DNA of 64,000 nucleotides from Paenibacillus solani (GTDB lineage Bacteria > Bacillota > Bacilli > Paenibacillales > Paenibacillaceae). The notes beneath the pieces were generated by a model, which had not been told where the DNA came from, searched no databases, and saw only the letters and a list, made by a program, of their open reading frames with translations. The stretch is taken from positions 1-64,000 of the forward strand of contig NZ_LIUT01000001.1 in the NCBI RefSeq assembly GCF_001277345.1, in the 5' to 3' direction. The translations under genes were made by a program, and so were the position numbers. How positions within the stretch are numbered: position 1 is the first letter of the stretch; each line of letters starts with the position of its first letter. Shown piece after piece: positions 1-6,839 of this stretch.

Positions 1-75
1 ACACGACCGTTAAGCCTTCCAGCGCCGATGGTACTTGGACCGCAGGGTCCCGGGAGAGTAGGACGTCGCCAAGCG
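1..75 (+). rRNA. 5S rRNA, 3' part
   Basis: The window opens inside a 5S ribosomal RNA. The stretch with GGACCGCAGGGTCCCGGGAGAG followed by GTAGGACGTCGCCAAGC in pieces is the usual 3' domain and closing strand of Bacillota 5S rRNA. The 5' end lies outside the window. The exact 3' end is estimated. It places the tRNA cluster immediately downstream of an rRNA operon. Confidence 0.85.
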
Positions 76-79
76 GAAA

Positions 80-105
80 ACCACTTTGAAAGTGGTATTT
101 TTTTT
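80..105 (+). terminator. Rho-independent terminator after 5S rRNA
   Basis: An inverted repeat ACCACTTT / AAAGTGGT is followed by a run of T. It directly follows the 5S 3' end and probably ends the rRNA transcript, or partly attenuates read-through into the tRNA genes. Confidence 0.8.
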
Positions 106-146
106 GCCTGTCATCTACTTGTATAAGTGAATGATTGCAAAAAAAC

Positions 147-200
147 GTCCGAGCGGGCTGACTGCATGCGGATGCTCACTCGGACTTTATATATTTTTGA
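147..200 (+). terminator. Hairpin with T-rich tail before the tRNA cluster
   Basis: GTCCGAG at 147-153 pairs with CTCGGAC at 179-185 and is followed by a T-rich stretch. It is a second terminator-like hairpin between the rRNA operon and the first tRNA gene. No promoter for the tRNA genes could be assigned with confidence. Confidence 0.55.
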
Positions 201-204
201 ATAA

Positions 205-279
205 GGCCCGTTGGTCAAGGGGTTAAGACACCTCCCTTTCACGGAGGTAACAGGGGTTCGAATCCCCTACGGGTCACCA
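205..279 (+). tRNA. tRNA-Glu(TTC)
   Basis: Complete cloverleaf: acceptor GGCCCGT pairs with ACGGGTC, anticodon arm CCTCC-loop-GGAGG presents TTC at 238-240, T loop TTCGAAT, and CCA is encoded at 277-279. Its last 18 bases recur twice downstream (see tRNA-like units). Confidence 0.97.
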
Positions 280-392
280 CTATTTACTTTAACATCAGGG
301 GATGAGAACCCCGCCGGTTCGTCGGAGGATAACTTCGTAAGCGCAGGCTTCGCAGTCTCGAACGAAGTGAGAGTATCCCCTACGGGTCACCA
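280..392 (+). repeat. tRNA-like tandem unit 1
   Basis: A 113-base unit behind tRNA-Glu that ends in a copy of the tRNA-Glu 3' end (CCCCTACGGGTCACCA). Inside, AGGGGAT (297-303) can pair with ATCCCCT (375-381), GAACC (306-310) with GGTTC (316-320), and ACTTCGT (332-338) with ACGAAGT (362-368), giving a three-way junction closed next to a CCA end. Function unknown. It could be a scar of a repeated tRNA-end duplication or a processed tRNA-like RNA. Confidence 0.8.
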
Positions 393-506
393 CTTACTTT
401 AAATGCTTCAGGGGATGAGAACCACCACGGTTCGTCGGAGCATCAACTTCGTAAGCTTAGGCTTCGCAGTCTCGAACGAAGTGAGAGTATTCCCTACGGG
501 TCACCA
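393..506 (+). repeat. tRNA-like tandem unit 2
   Basis: Second unit, 114 bases, with the same layout: AGGGGAT (410-416) with ATTCCCT (489-495, one G.U pair), GAACC (419-423) with GGTTC (429-433), ACTTCGT (446-452) with ACGAAGT (476-482), and a terminal tRNA-Glu-like 3' end with CCA at 504-506. Differences from unit 1 fall largely in loops and spacers while the stems persist. Confidence 0.8.
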
Positions 507-523
507 GAATTTTTAATGAATGC

Positions 524-607
524 GCGCGTATGGCGGAATTGGCAGACGCACTAGACTTAGGATCTAGCGTCTTTGACGTGGGGGTTCAAGTCCCTCTACG
601 CGCACCA
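524..607 (+). tRNA. tRNA-Leu(TAG)
   Basis: Long class II tRNA with variable arm. Acceptor GCGCGTA pairs with TACGCGC, anticodon stem CTAGA/TCTAG presents TAG (reads CUA), and CCA is encoded at 605-607. Confidence 0.96.
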
Positions 608-612
608 TGTAT

Positions 613-688
613 GGAGGCTTAGCTCAGCTGGGAGAGCATCTGCCTTACAAGCAGAGGGTCAGCGGTTCGATCCCGTTAGCCTCCACCA
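613..688 (+). tRNA. tRNA-Val(TAC)
   Basis: Acceptor GGAGGCT pairs with AGCCTCC; anticodon loop CTTACAA gives TAC; CCA encoded at 686-688. Five bases separate it from tRNA-Leu, so both come from one precursor. Confidence 0.97.
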
Positions 689-775
689 TAATTCATCCCC
701 AAAAAGTGAAGCTCATGCTTCGCAGAAAATTCCGATTACTTTTCGGAGACTCCATACAAGTAACCCTTTTAATGA

Positions 776-852
<77 letters not shown>

Positions 853-898
853 ATTATTTATTACATATTAGAAATATTGTTTATAACTACATGAATAA

Positions 899-974
<76 letters not shown>

Positions 975-994
975 TCTAAATTAATTGTAGATAT

Positions 995-1071
995 GGCGGT
1001 CGTGGCTAAGGGGTTAACGCACCGGATTGTGGCTGCGGCATTCGTGGGTTCAAGTCCCATCGATCGCTCCA
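995..1071 (+). tRNA. tRNA-His(GTG), divergent copy
   Basis: GTG anticodon at 1029-1031, extra 5' G (G-1) and CCA at 1069-1071 identify a histidine tRNA. It is odd: the anticodon stem CCGGA/TGCGG holds a G.G mismatch (1025 against 1035), the acceptor contains a G.U pair, and the discriminator is T instead of the C73 expected for bacterial tRNA-His. It may be a poorly charged or decaying copy; another His tRNA elsewhere in the genome would be expected. Confidence 0.85.
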
Positions 1072-1105
1072 TTTTACAAGAATATACATAGTGTTGGGGA
1101 TTTTT

Positions 1106-1180
1106 GCGGACGTGGCTCAGCGGTAGAGCATCGCCTTGCCAAGGCGAGGGTCGCGGGTTCGATTCCCGTCGTCCGCTCCA
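1106..1180 (+). tRNA. tRNA-Gly(GCC)
   Basis: Acceptor GCGGACG pairs with CGTCCGC; anticodon loop TTGCCAA gives GCC; CCA encoded at 1178-1180. Last intact tRNA of the cluster. Confidence 0.97.
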
Positions 1181-1197
1181 TACATATTTTCACTACG

Positions 1198-1226
1198 GTG
1201 CGGTTCGAGTCCGGTTTTTCACACCA
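1198..1226 (+). pseudogene. Orphan tRNA 3' end
   Basis: CGG-TTCGAGT-CCG is a T arm with a standard T loop, followed by a T-rich stretch and CACACCA, so it resembles the 3' quarter of a tRNA with encoded CCA. No D or anticodon arm is found upstream. Read as a truncated tRNA remnant directly before the cluster terminator. Confidence 0.55.
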
Positions 1227-1232
1227 TTATTA

Positions 1233-1257
1233 AAGCCTTCCTTTGGGAAGGCTTTTT
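1233..1257 (+). terminator. Terminator of the tRNA cluster (bidirectional)
   Basis: AAAGCCTTCC / GGAAGGCTTT with a T tail. It lies between the tRNA cluster and the convergent metalloprotease gene and can serve both. Confidence 0.85.
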
Positions 1258-1278
1258 ATGTTGGTTTATAGCGGTCGG

Positions 1279-2379
1279 TTAGGAATTTAAACGTTTTTCA
1301 ATTTGAGATAATATCTTCTTTTCGACTTGATAGGTACCAATTGGTTTATACCATTTTTCTAATAGTAATTGAGCTTGAGACAGGTGCTCTGCCGCTTCTT
1401 TCATTTTGCCTTGTGTGGACAGCATGGCGGCCCAAGCTTTGTGGTAACTGTAGGGTTCTTTATTAGGCAACGATTGTACAAGTGTTTCGGCTTCTGTGCG
1501 AGACTGAGCGTCAGATGAAGGTTGCAAGAAAAAGTGACAAGCATAGAAACTATCGATCATGATACGGATTGGTGTAAGCGGACCAGAAGTATTTCCTAAT
1601 CGAGCTAGGGGTTGGATGTATTTTATAGCTTGATCCATTTGTTCTTGATCGGCAAAGTGATAATAGAGGTACATTCGTAGTTCCGACTCTTCGAGGAGTT
1701 GTTCCGGTGTTCGTTCTGTTGCGCTATACAGCATATGGGCGAAAGCTTTAATCACTTCAGGGTTCCATTCTGAAGGAATAAGTTTTGAAGAATAATCTTT
1801 TTGTAAAATAACAGCAGCCATCATTAGATTTGCACGAGTAGATTCTTTGCGTAGGATCCAAAAAAGTTTCCCATCAGAATGAAATGATCCGTTGGTCGAG
1901 GGAATCAATGTAGCGATACCAATACCCAGGTTCATCAATAAAAGTGTATCCATCCATAAAGGAGAGGAACTAAAAAGTAAGAGGATGAGCAGGGCAGTAA
2001 ATAAACTTGCAGCGGGGCCTCCTAGAGCCATCCAAGACCATTTGCGAGCCATACCCTTATAATCTGAATTGCTCGCAGAAAAATGCATTGTTCCACCAAA
2101 ATACTGCCAGTTATTATTAGGGAGAACTTGAAGGGAACGCTTCATGAAGAGCAGACGCAACGGGCCAACATTCATTTCTATCGGTTTTAGTCCTTTTGCA
2201 ACACCTACTATAAAATGTCCAAATTCATGTATAAATATAGTGAAAAGAAAGAGACAAAGAGGAACGAGTACAAAGTAAACTGCTTTTCCGGTAGAAGGAA
2301 ATAAGAGAGCTAATAAAATACCCAGAATGAAAACCAGGAGAAATAAGGGGAATGGTAAAAGCATTTTTTTGAATTTCAA
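1279..2379 (-). CDS. M50-family membrane metalloprotease-like protein
   Basis: 366-residue integral membrane protein of the site-2-protease (M50) superfamily. Two hydrophobic segments at about residues 7-30 and 33-52 run into the zinc-binding motif HEFGH at 51-55, followed by the family's GP-rich stretch and a further hydrophobic pair around 115-165 that includes ALGGPAAS. The C-terminal half (about 200-366) is soluble, rich in helices and looks like tetratricopeptide-type repeats. Such proteases cut substrates within the membrane; the substrate here is unknown. The given start is TTG; an in-frame ATG five codons on is an alternative. It stands alone, convergent to the tRNA cluster. Confidence 0.85.
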   Translation of the reverse strand: MKFKKMLLPFPLFLLVFILGILLALLFPSTGKAVYFVLVPLCLFLFTIFIHEFGHFIVGVAKGLKPIEMNVGPLRLLFMKRSLQVLPNNNWQYFGGTMHFSASNSDYKGMARKWSWMALGGPAASLFTALLILLLFSSSPLWMDTLLLMNLGIGIATLIPSTNGSFHSDGKLFWILRKESTRANLMMAAVILQKDYSSKLIPSEWNPEVIKAFAHMLYSATERTPEQLLEESELRMYLYYHFADQEQMDQAIKYIQPLARLGNTSGPLTPIRIMIDSFYACHFFLQPSSDAQSRTEAETLVQSLPNKEPYSYHKAWAAMLSTQGKMKEAAEHLSQAQLLLEKWYKPIGTYQVEKKILSQIEKRLNS

Positions 2380-2502
2380 GAAGACACCGACTTTCTATAA
2401 ATGTAATGAGTGAAGATGTTTCTATCATAACCTCTTAATTAATTCAATAAAACCTATATTTTTACAAACATATGGGCGTTAATAAAAAAATAATGAGCAT
2501 CA

Positions 2503-2540
2503 GAAAGAAGGACGTCCCACTAGTGGACGCCCTTCTTTTG
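2503..2540 (-). terminator. Hairpin between the CYTH-like and protease genes
   Basis: AAGAAGGACGTCC pairs with GGACGCCCTTCTT across a short loop. It follows the stop of the secreted CYTH-like gene on the minus strand and is the likely terminator of that gene, although the T run is better on the plus strand. Confidence 0.6.
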
Positions 2541-2565
2541 TTTACCTCAATAGCTTTTCTCTATC

Positions 2566-3426
2566 TTAATATCTGTCCAAGATCAGCTGCGTCTTCAAGC
2601 CGTCCGTAGGAAGCAGCCAATCGTTAGACTCCAGGGTGTCCATTAGATCTGATCGAAGCTGGGAAGCAACCAAGCCATCAGACGTTTTAAAAGAGATTTC
2701 GATCAGATCCTCGGTTCCTGCGCCGTCTGCAGTGCGGATCGGCCAAACTTCGAGGCTTAATTTCTGACCATTCCAAGAGCCCTCATAGCGCAAGAAGGTC
2801 AGAGGTCCATGGATGCGGGACTGTGAAAGCTTTTGCTGACCCCAATTTGGAGAGGTCCATTTCTTTAGTTTCCCTGGGAGCTTGTCCAATAGCATTGCTA
2901 AAGCATCTTGTTCGGATGGGAGCGCTGTACCAGCAGTAGATGTGCTGATCTTCTTGGTATTGGAGAAGCTAAGTGTTTGTTTGCCATAGCCCCAATCAAT
3001 CTCGGCCTCGTAATTGTCATCCGAAGCATCAAAGCCCTCCTGGTTAGCCAAGCTGAGCGCGGCGTTAATGTCTCCATTTACGATGGGATAGCGTTTCTTA
3101 TAAGTAAGCTCGTAGTTATCCTTGTCCTCTTTTTTACGAAAACGAACATCCCATCCCTCGGCATTTAGCTCCAACTGGTCTGTGTCAAAATAAGCTACAC
3201 CGATTGCCTGAGGGGCAGAAGCTATTCCAAATGCTTGGATGACTTCGCTCCGCAGGCTTCCGCCCGATTCCAGCACAGTTTCCGGTTTGGCAAGGAATTT
3301 CACTTCATACGAAGGCACGGCATTGGCGGCGGCCGAAACCTCTGCTTCCTGGAGTCCGGTAAATCCACTTCCTAGAGCCGTGAAACCTACCATGAAAGAC
3401 AACGTCAGCTGTTTCCATTTTCTCAA
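2566..3426 (-). CDS. Secreted CYTH-like domain protein
   Basis: About 286 residues. The N-terminus has basic residues, a hydrophobic core (LTLSFMVGFTALGSGF) and a likely signal peptidase site near VSAAANA, so the protein is probably exported. The mature part starts with YEVKFLAKPE and has strands ending in alternating charged residues (FDTDQLEL, DVRFRKKE, YELTYKKRY), the pattern of the CYTH/triphosphate-tunnel fold. The catalytic assignment is not safe from sequence alone. Start: ATG at 3441 is possible, but a TTG at 3426 has GGGAG at the correct distance and gives a more typical signal peptide (MRKWKQ...), so TTG is preferred. Monocistronic. Confidence 0.75.
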   Translation of the reverse strand: MRKWKQLTLSFMVGFTALGSGFTGLQEAEVSAAANAVPSYEVKFLAKPETVLESGGSLRSEVIQAFGIASAPQAIGVAYFDTDQLELNAEGWDVRFRKKEDKDNYELTYKKRYPIVNGDINAALSLANQEGFDASDDNYEAEIDWGYGKQTLSFSNTKKISTSTAGTALPSEQDALAMLLDKLPGKLKKWTSPNWGQQKLSQSRIHGPLTFLRYEGSWNGQKLSLEVWPIRTADGAGTEDLIEISFKTSDGLVASQLRSDLMDTLESNDWLLPTDGLKTQLILDRY

Positions 3427-3592
3427 CACAATCACTCCCATAAGCTGGATTTAGGTACACCGCTTACTTTAAACGCTGAATAATTGTGAGTTGTTAACGG
3501 GGGAGTGCGATTATATCAAATGTTTATAGAATTATTGAATGGTATTATACATTTTTTGTTAATCCATCTGATTGGAACCAGAAAAACCTCAC

Positions 3593-4504
3593 CTATTCCC
3601 ACATAGCTAGCTTCAGTTGATTGCTTCTCTCACGCAAAACCTCCTGAAAACGCTGAATTTGCACGGAAGGAAGACGGTCCTTATTATGGACGCAGTATAT
3701 ATGCCGGGATGCCTGGTGGCCGGGAATAATCAAAACGTGCAGTAAGCCTTGCTGCAGCTCCCGCTGTACCGCCATTCGCGATATAAAAGAAATATGGTCC
3801 CCCAACAATACCAGCTGCTTGATTGCTTCCAGCGAGTCCAGCTCTACCGGGCTCCTCATATGCAGACCATGCTGTGCAAGCCACTGGTCAGTCAGCTGCC
3901 TTGTGCTGGATTCGGTACCATGCAAGGCAAAGGGAGTTCGTACTATCTGCTCAGGCTGCAGTGAATCCGATTTTGCCAGCGGATGGTCAGGCGAACATAT
4001 TAGGATCAGGTCATCTTCGCATAAGGACTCGGCCTGGAGACTGGGACCCGTAAAGGGTGCGGAAGAAATAATGCCCAGATCAATCTGGTGCCGCGCTAGC
4101 ATGTCGCGGATAACCGGCGAAGGCTTGACCGATAAGGAGATCCGTATGCCGGGAAACTCTCGGGCAAAAGCATTCAATATTACGGGTAGCAGATAGGTGG
4201 CAGGGACATAACTGGCTCCAATGTGCAGCGTTCCCCGGCATAAGCTGTCGTATTCGCGGACGACTCGCTCTGATTCCTTGGCAAGCGCGTTTATTTTCAC
4301 CGCATAATGCAGCAGAGCTTGTCCAGCCTCGGTAAGAAAAGTTTTTCCGCTTCGGGACTCGAACAGCCGGACTTGCAGTTCTTCTTCCAGTGACTTCATA
4401 TGAAAAGTAACCGTGGGCTGCTTAATGCCAAGTATGTCTGCCACGCTGGTCATATGATGGTGGCGGTCGATCAGTTCCACAATTTGCAGTTTCATCAGAT
4501 TCAT
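3593..4504 (-). CDS. LysR-family transcriptional regulator
   Basis: 303 residues. An N-terminal winged helix-turn-helix (about 1-60, with SVADILGIKQPTVTFHMKSL) is followed by a periplasmic-binding-like effector domain (about 90-295), the standard LysR length and order. It is transcribed away from the ABC importer operon that begins at 4677, and a 15-base palindrome lies in the 172-base gap. LysR proteins usually regulate the divergent operon and themselves, so control of the importer is the likely job. The effector is unknown. Confidence 0.92.
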   Translation of the reverse strand: MNLMKLQIVELIDRHHHMTSVADILGIKQPTVTFHMKSLEEELQVRLFESRSGKTFLTEAGQALLHYAVKINALAKESERVVREYDSLCRGTLHIGASYVPATYLLPVILNAFAREFPGIRISLSVKPSPVIRDMLARHQIDLGIISSAPFTGPSLQAESLCEDDLILICSPDHPLAKSDSLQPEQIVRTPFALHGTESSTRQLTDQWLAQHGLHMRSPVELDSLEAIKQLVLLGDHISFISRMAVQRELQQGLLHVLIIPGHQASRHIYCVHNKDRLPSVQIQRFQEVLRERSNQLKLAMWE

Positions 4505-4547
4505 GCGTATATCTCTCCTTTAATTATTCCTCATTAATGCTCTCTAT

Positions 4548-4562
4548 ATAGATTTAATCTAT
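4548..4562. promoter_or_regulatory. Palindromic LysR-type operator candidate
   Basis: ATAGATT-T-AATCTAT is a perfect inverted repeat of the T-N11-A kind in the divergent promoter region between the LysR gene and the importer operon. Position and form fit a LysR binding site; no experimental support is implied. Confidence 0.65.
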
Positions 4563-4676
4563 GAGTATCAACAGAATTCAAACAAAAAGTTAATTCTGCG
4601 TTTACATTCCTCTAATACACCGCTTAAACGCCAGCCCTACAATGGAAATAGCTTAAGAAGACAGGTTGGGATCGAA

Positions 4677-5714
4677 GTGGATATAGAAATCAGGGGCATT
4701 CAAAAATCATTTCAGGGTACACCCGCTTTACTTCCTACTGATTTAAAACTCCGTCATGGTCAATTCACCACATTGCTCGGGCCGTCTGGCTGCGGCAAAA
4801 CGACACTGCTAAGAATGATCGCCGGGCTGGAACAGCCGGATGAAGGGGAAATCCATGCGGAAGACCGGTGTATCTATTCCAAGAACCAGAGAATCGATGT
4901 GCCGTCGCATAAACGCAATTTCGGGATGGTATTTCAGGATTTTGCCCTCTGGCCGCATATGACGGTATACGAAAATGTAGCGTTTGGATTAAAAGCAGCC
5001 AAGCTTAAGGCGGATCTCAGAAAAAAAGTAACCGAAGCGCTGGCCATGGTCCGTTTGGAGGGGATGGAGGATCGGTATCCGCATCAGCTGTCCGGTGGAC
5101 AACAGCAGCGGGTTGCATTTGCCAGAGCCGTAGCCATCCGTCCGGCACTGGTACTGTTCGATGAGCCTCTGAGTGCGCTGGATGCCGTGCTTAGGGAGGA
5201 AATGCGGATCGAAATGATGTCACTTGTGAAGGATATGGGGCTGACTGCTCTCTATGTCACACATGATCAGGTGGAAGCCATGTCGATGTCGGATGAAATT
5301 GTGGTCATGCGAAAGGGAGAAGTCCTGCAGCGTGGAACCCCGGAGATGATATATGAAACACCAAGTTATCCCTTTGTGGCTTCGTTTATTGGCAAGTCCA
5401 ATTGGCTGACGGTGGATCACGCCATGGTGAGACCGGAGCATGTGACCTGGAGCAGGACAAGCACGGAGGATATGTGCTATCAGGCAACGGTGCTAAGCGT
5501 GAGCTATGTAGGCGAGCGATACGAAATTCGCTTACAAGTGGATGGAATGGACGAGTGGACCGCATATCTGAACAAAAGAGTGCCTGTCGGAGAACGTGTG
5601 AATCTGTACGTGTCTCCACAGAGGGTCTGTCGGATGGGTGAAGCAACGAGTCATGATACGAACAAGAGCATGCATCAAAATACAGCAAAACGCACGCCTG
5701 CTGCTGCAGGCTAA
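4677..5714 (+). CDS. ABC importer ATP-binding protein (iron / 2-aminoethylphosphonate type)
   Basis: 345-residue ATPase with Walker A GPSGCGKT (about 38-45), signature LSGGQQQR (about 137-144), Walker B LVLFDEP and H-loop TH. After the nucleotide-binding domain (about 1-235) a TOBE-like C-terminal domain (about 240-330) follows, as in FbpC/PotA/PhnT-like ATPases. Start is GTG at 4677; no ATG fits. First gene of a four-gene unit (ATPase, binding protein, fused permease, beta-CASP protein). It would energise uptake at the inner face of the membrane. Substrate cannot be settled: ferric iron and 2-aminoethylphosphonate transporters share this architecture. Confidence 0.92.
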   Translation: MDIEIRGIQKSFQGTPALLPTDLKLRHGQFTTLLGPSGCGKTTLLRMIAGLEQPDEGEIHAEDRCIYSKNQRIDVPSHKRNFGMVFQDFALWPHMTVYENVAFGLKAAKLKADLRKKVTEALAMVRLEGMEDRYPHQLSGGQQQRVAFARAVAIRPALVLFDEPLSALDAVLREEMRIEMMSLVKDMGLTALYVTHDQVEAMSMSDEIVVMRKGEVLQRGTPEMIYETPSYPFVASFIGKSNWLTVDHAMVRPEHVTWSRTSTEDMCYQATVLSVSYVGERYEIRLQVDGMDEWTAYLNKRVPVGERVNLYVSPQRVCRMGEATSHDTNKSMHQNTAKRTPAAAG

Positions 5715-5715
5715 G

Positions 5716-6804
5716 ATGAAGAGGAGCTGGGGAGAAATGAGTCAATGGAAGTTACGGAAAAAAAGCGCGGTGCTGTTGTTGGCATCTGTCATGAGCCTAA
5801 GTCTGTTTGGATGCGGCAATGCGCCAAGTGGGGATTCGGCTGCTAAGCCGGCACAGGATACAGGTAAGGCATCTGCATCCGGAAGTACGCAGGCCGGAGG
5901 TAAGCTCGTTCTTTACAGCGCAGGCCCACAAAAGCTTGCTGATAATATCGTGAGCGGTTTTGAAGCAAAGACCGGAGTGAAAGTAGAAATGTTCCAAGGC
6001 ACGACAGGCAAAATTTTGGCGCGGATGGAAGCGGAGAAATCGAATCCGGTAGCGGATGTCGTCATTCTTGCATCTCTGCCTTCCGCTCAGGCGCTGAAGG
6101 CGGACGGTCTGACACTGCCTTATCCGGAAGCTGCCAATGCGGACAAGCTGAATAAGGATTGGTCCGATGCGGAAGGAAACTATTTCAGCACAAGCGCATC
6201 AGCGCTCGGAATTGTATACAATACGAATCTGGTCTCAGCGCCGCCTCAAAGCTGGGCGGACTTAGGTCTGCCGGAGTGGAAGGATGCCGTTAATATTCCG
6301 GATCCGACGCTGTCGGGATCGGCGCTAGATTTTATCACGGGTTATTTGAGTGTGAAGGGTGAAACAGGCTGGAAGCTGTTCGAGGATTATAAAGCCAATG
6401 GGACTGCCATGGCAGGAGCGAATCAGGAAGCGCTGGACCCGGTGATTACCGGTGCCAAGAGTTTGGTTGCCGCAGGCGTGGATTATATGGCGTATTCAGC
6501 TAAAGCCAAGGGTGAGCCGCTTGATATTGTATATCCGGAGGAAGGAACCGTTGTAAGTCCGAGACCGGCTGCAATTTTGAAATCCAGTCCGAACGTAGAT
6601 AATGCCAAGGCTTTCATCGACTATTTGCTGTCTGACGAAGCACAGAAGCTGGTGGCGGATGCCTATCTGATTCCTGGCCGTGAGGATGTGGAGGCTGAAG
6701 GTCGGACCAATCTGAAGGATATCCCGGTGTTTAAAGTGGATTGGGCTTGGATGAACGAACACGGGGATGAGACGGCGGCACGTTTTTCCGAAGTATTCAA
6801 GTAA
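5716..6804 (+). CDS. Substrate-binding lipoprotein of the ABC importer
   Basis: About 362 residues, type 2 periplasmic-binding fold of the FbpA/AfuA/PhnS group (starts KLVLYSAGPQ; GTTGKILARM; STSASALGIVYNT). The signal peptide ends in a lipobox, SLFGC, with Cys at about 33, so the protein is anchored outside the membrane; a Ser/Gly/Ala-rich linker follows. Start: ATG at 5716, one base after the stop of the ATPase; an in-frame ATG at 5737 is an alternative but its GGAG lies only two bases away. The C-terminal tyrosine pair typical of ferric-ion binders is not evident, so phosphonate or phosphorylated organic substrates remain possible. Confidence 0.9.
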   Translation: MKRSWGEMSQWKLRKKSAVLLLASVMSLSLFGCGNAPSGDSAAKPAQDTGKASASGSTQAGGKLVLYSAGPQKLADNIVSGFEAKTGVKVEMFQGTTGKILARMEAEKSNPVADVVILASLPSAQALKADGLTLPYPEAANADKLNKDWSDAEGNYFSTSASALGIVYNTNLVSAPPQSWADLGLPEWKDAVNIPDPTLSGSALDFITGYLSVKGETGWKLFEDYKANGTAMAGANQEALDPVITGAKSLVAAGVDYMAYSAKAKGEPLDIVYPEEGTVVSPRPAAILKSSPNVDNAKAFIDYLLSDEAQKLVADAYLIPGREDVEAEGRTNLKDIPVFKVDWAWMNEHGDETAARFSEVFK

Positions 6805-6839
6805 TTGCATAAGAGTGAAGTACAGGAAGGCAATGTGAG

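Noticed and set aside
211..402. Short frames across the tRNA cluster
   Set aside because: They run through tRNA genes and tRNA-like repeats; no ribosome binding sites and no conserved protein features.
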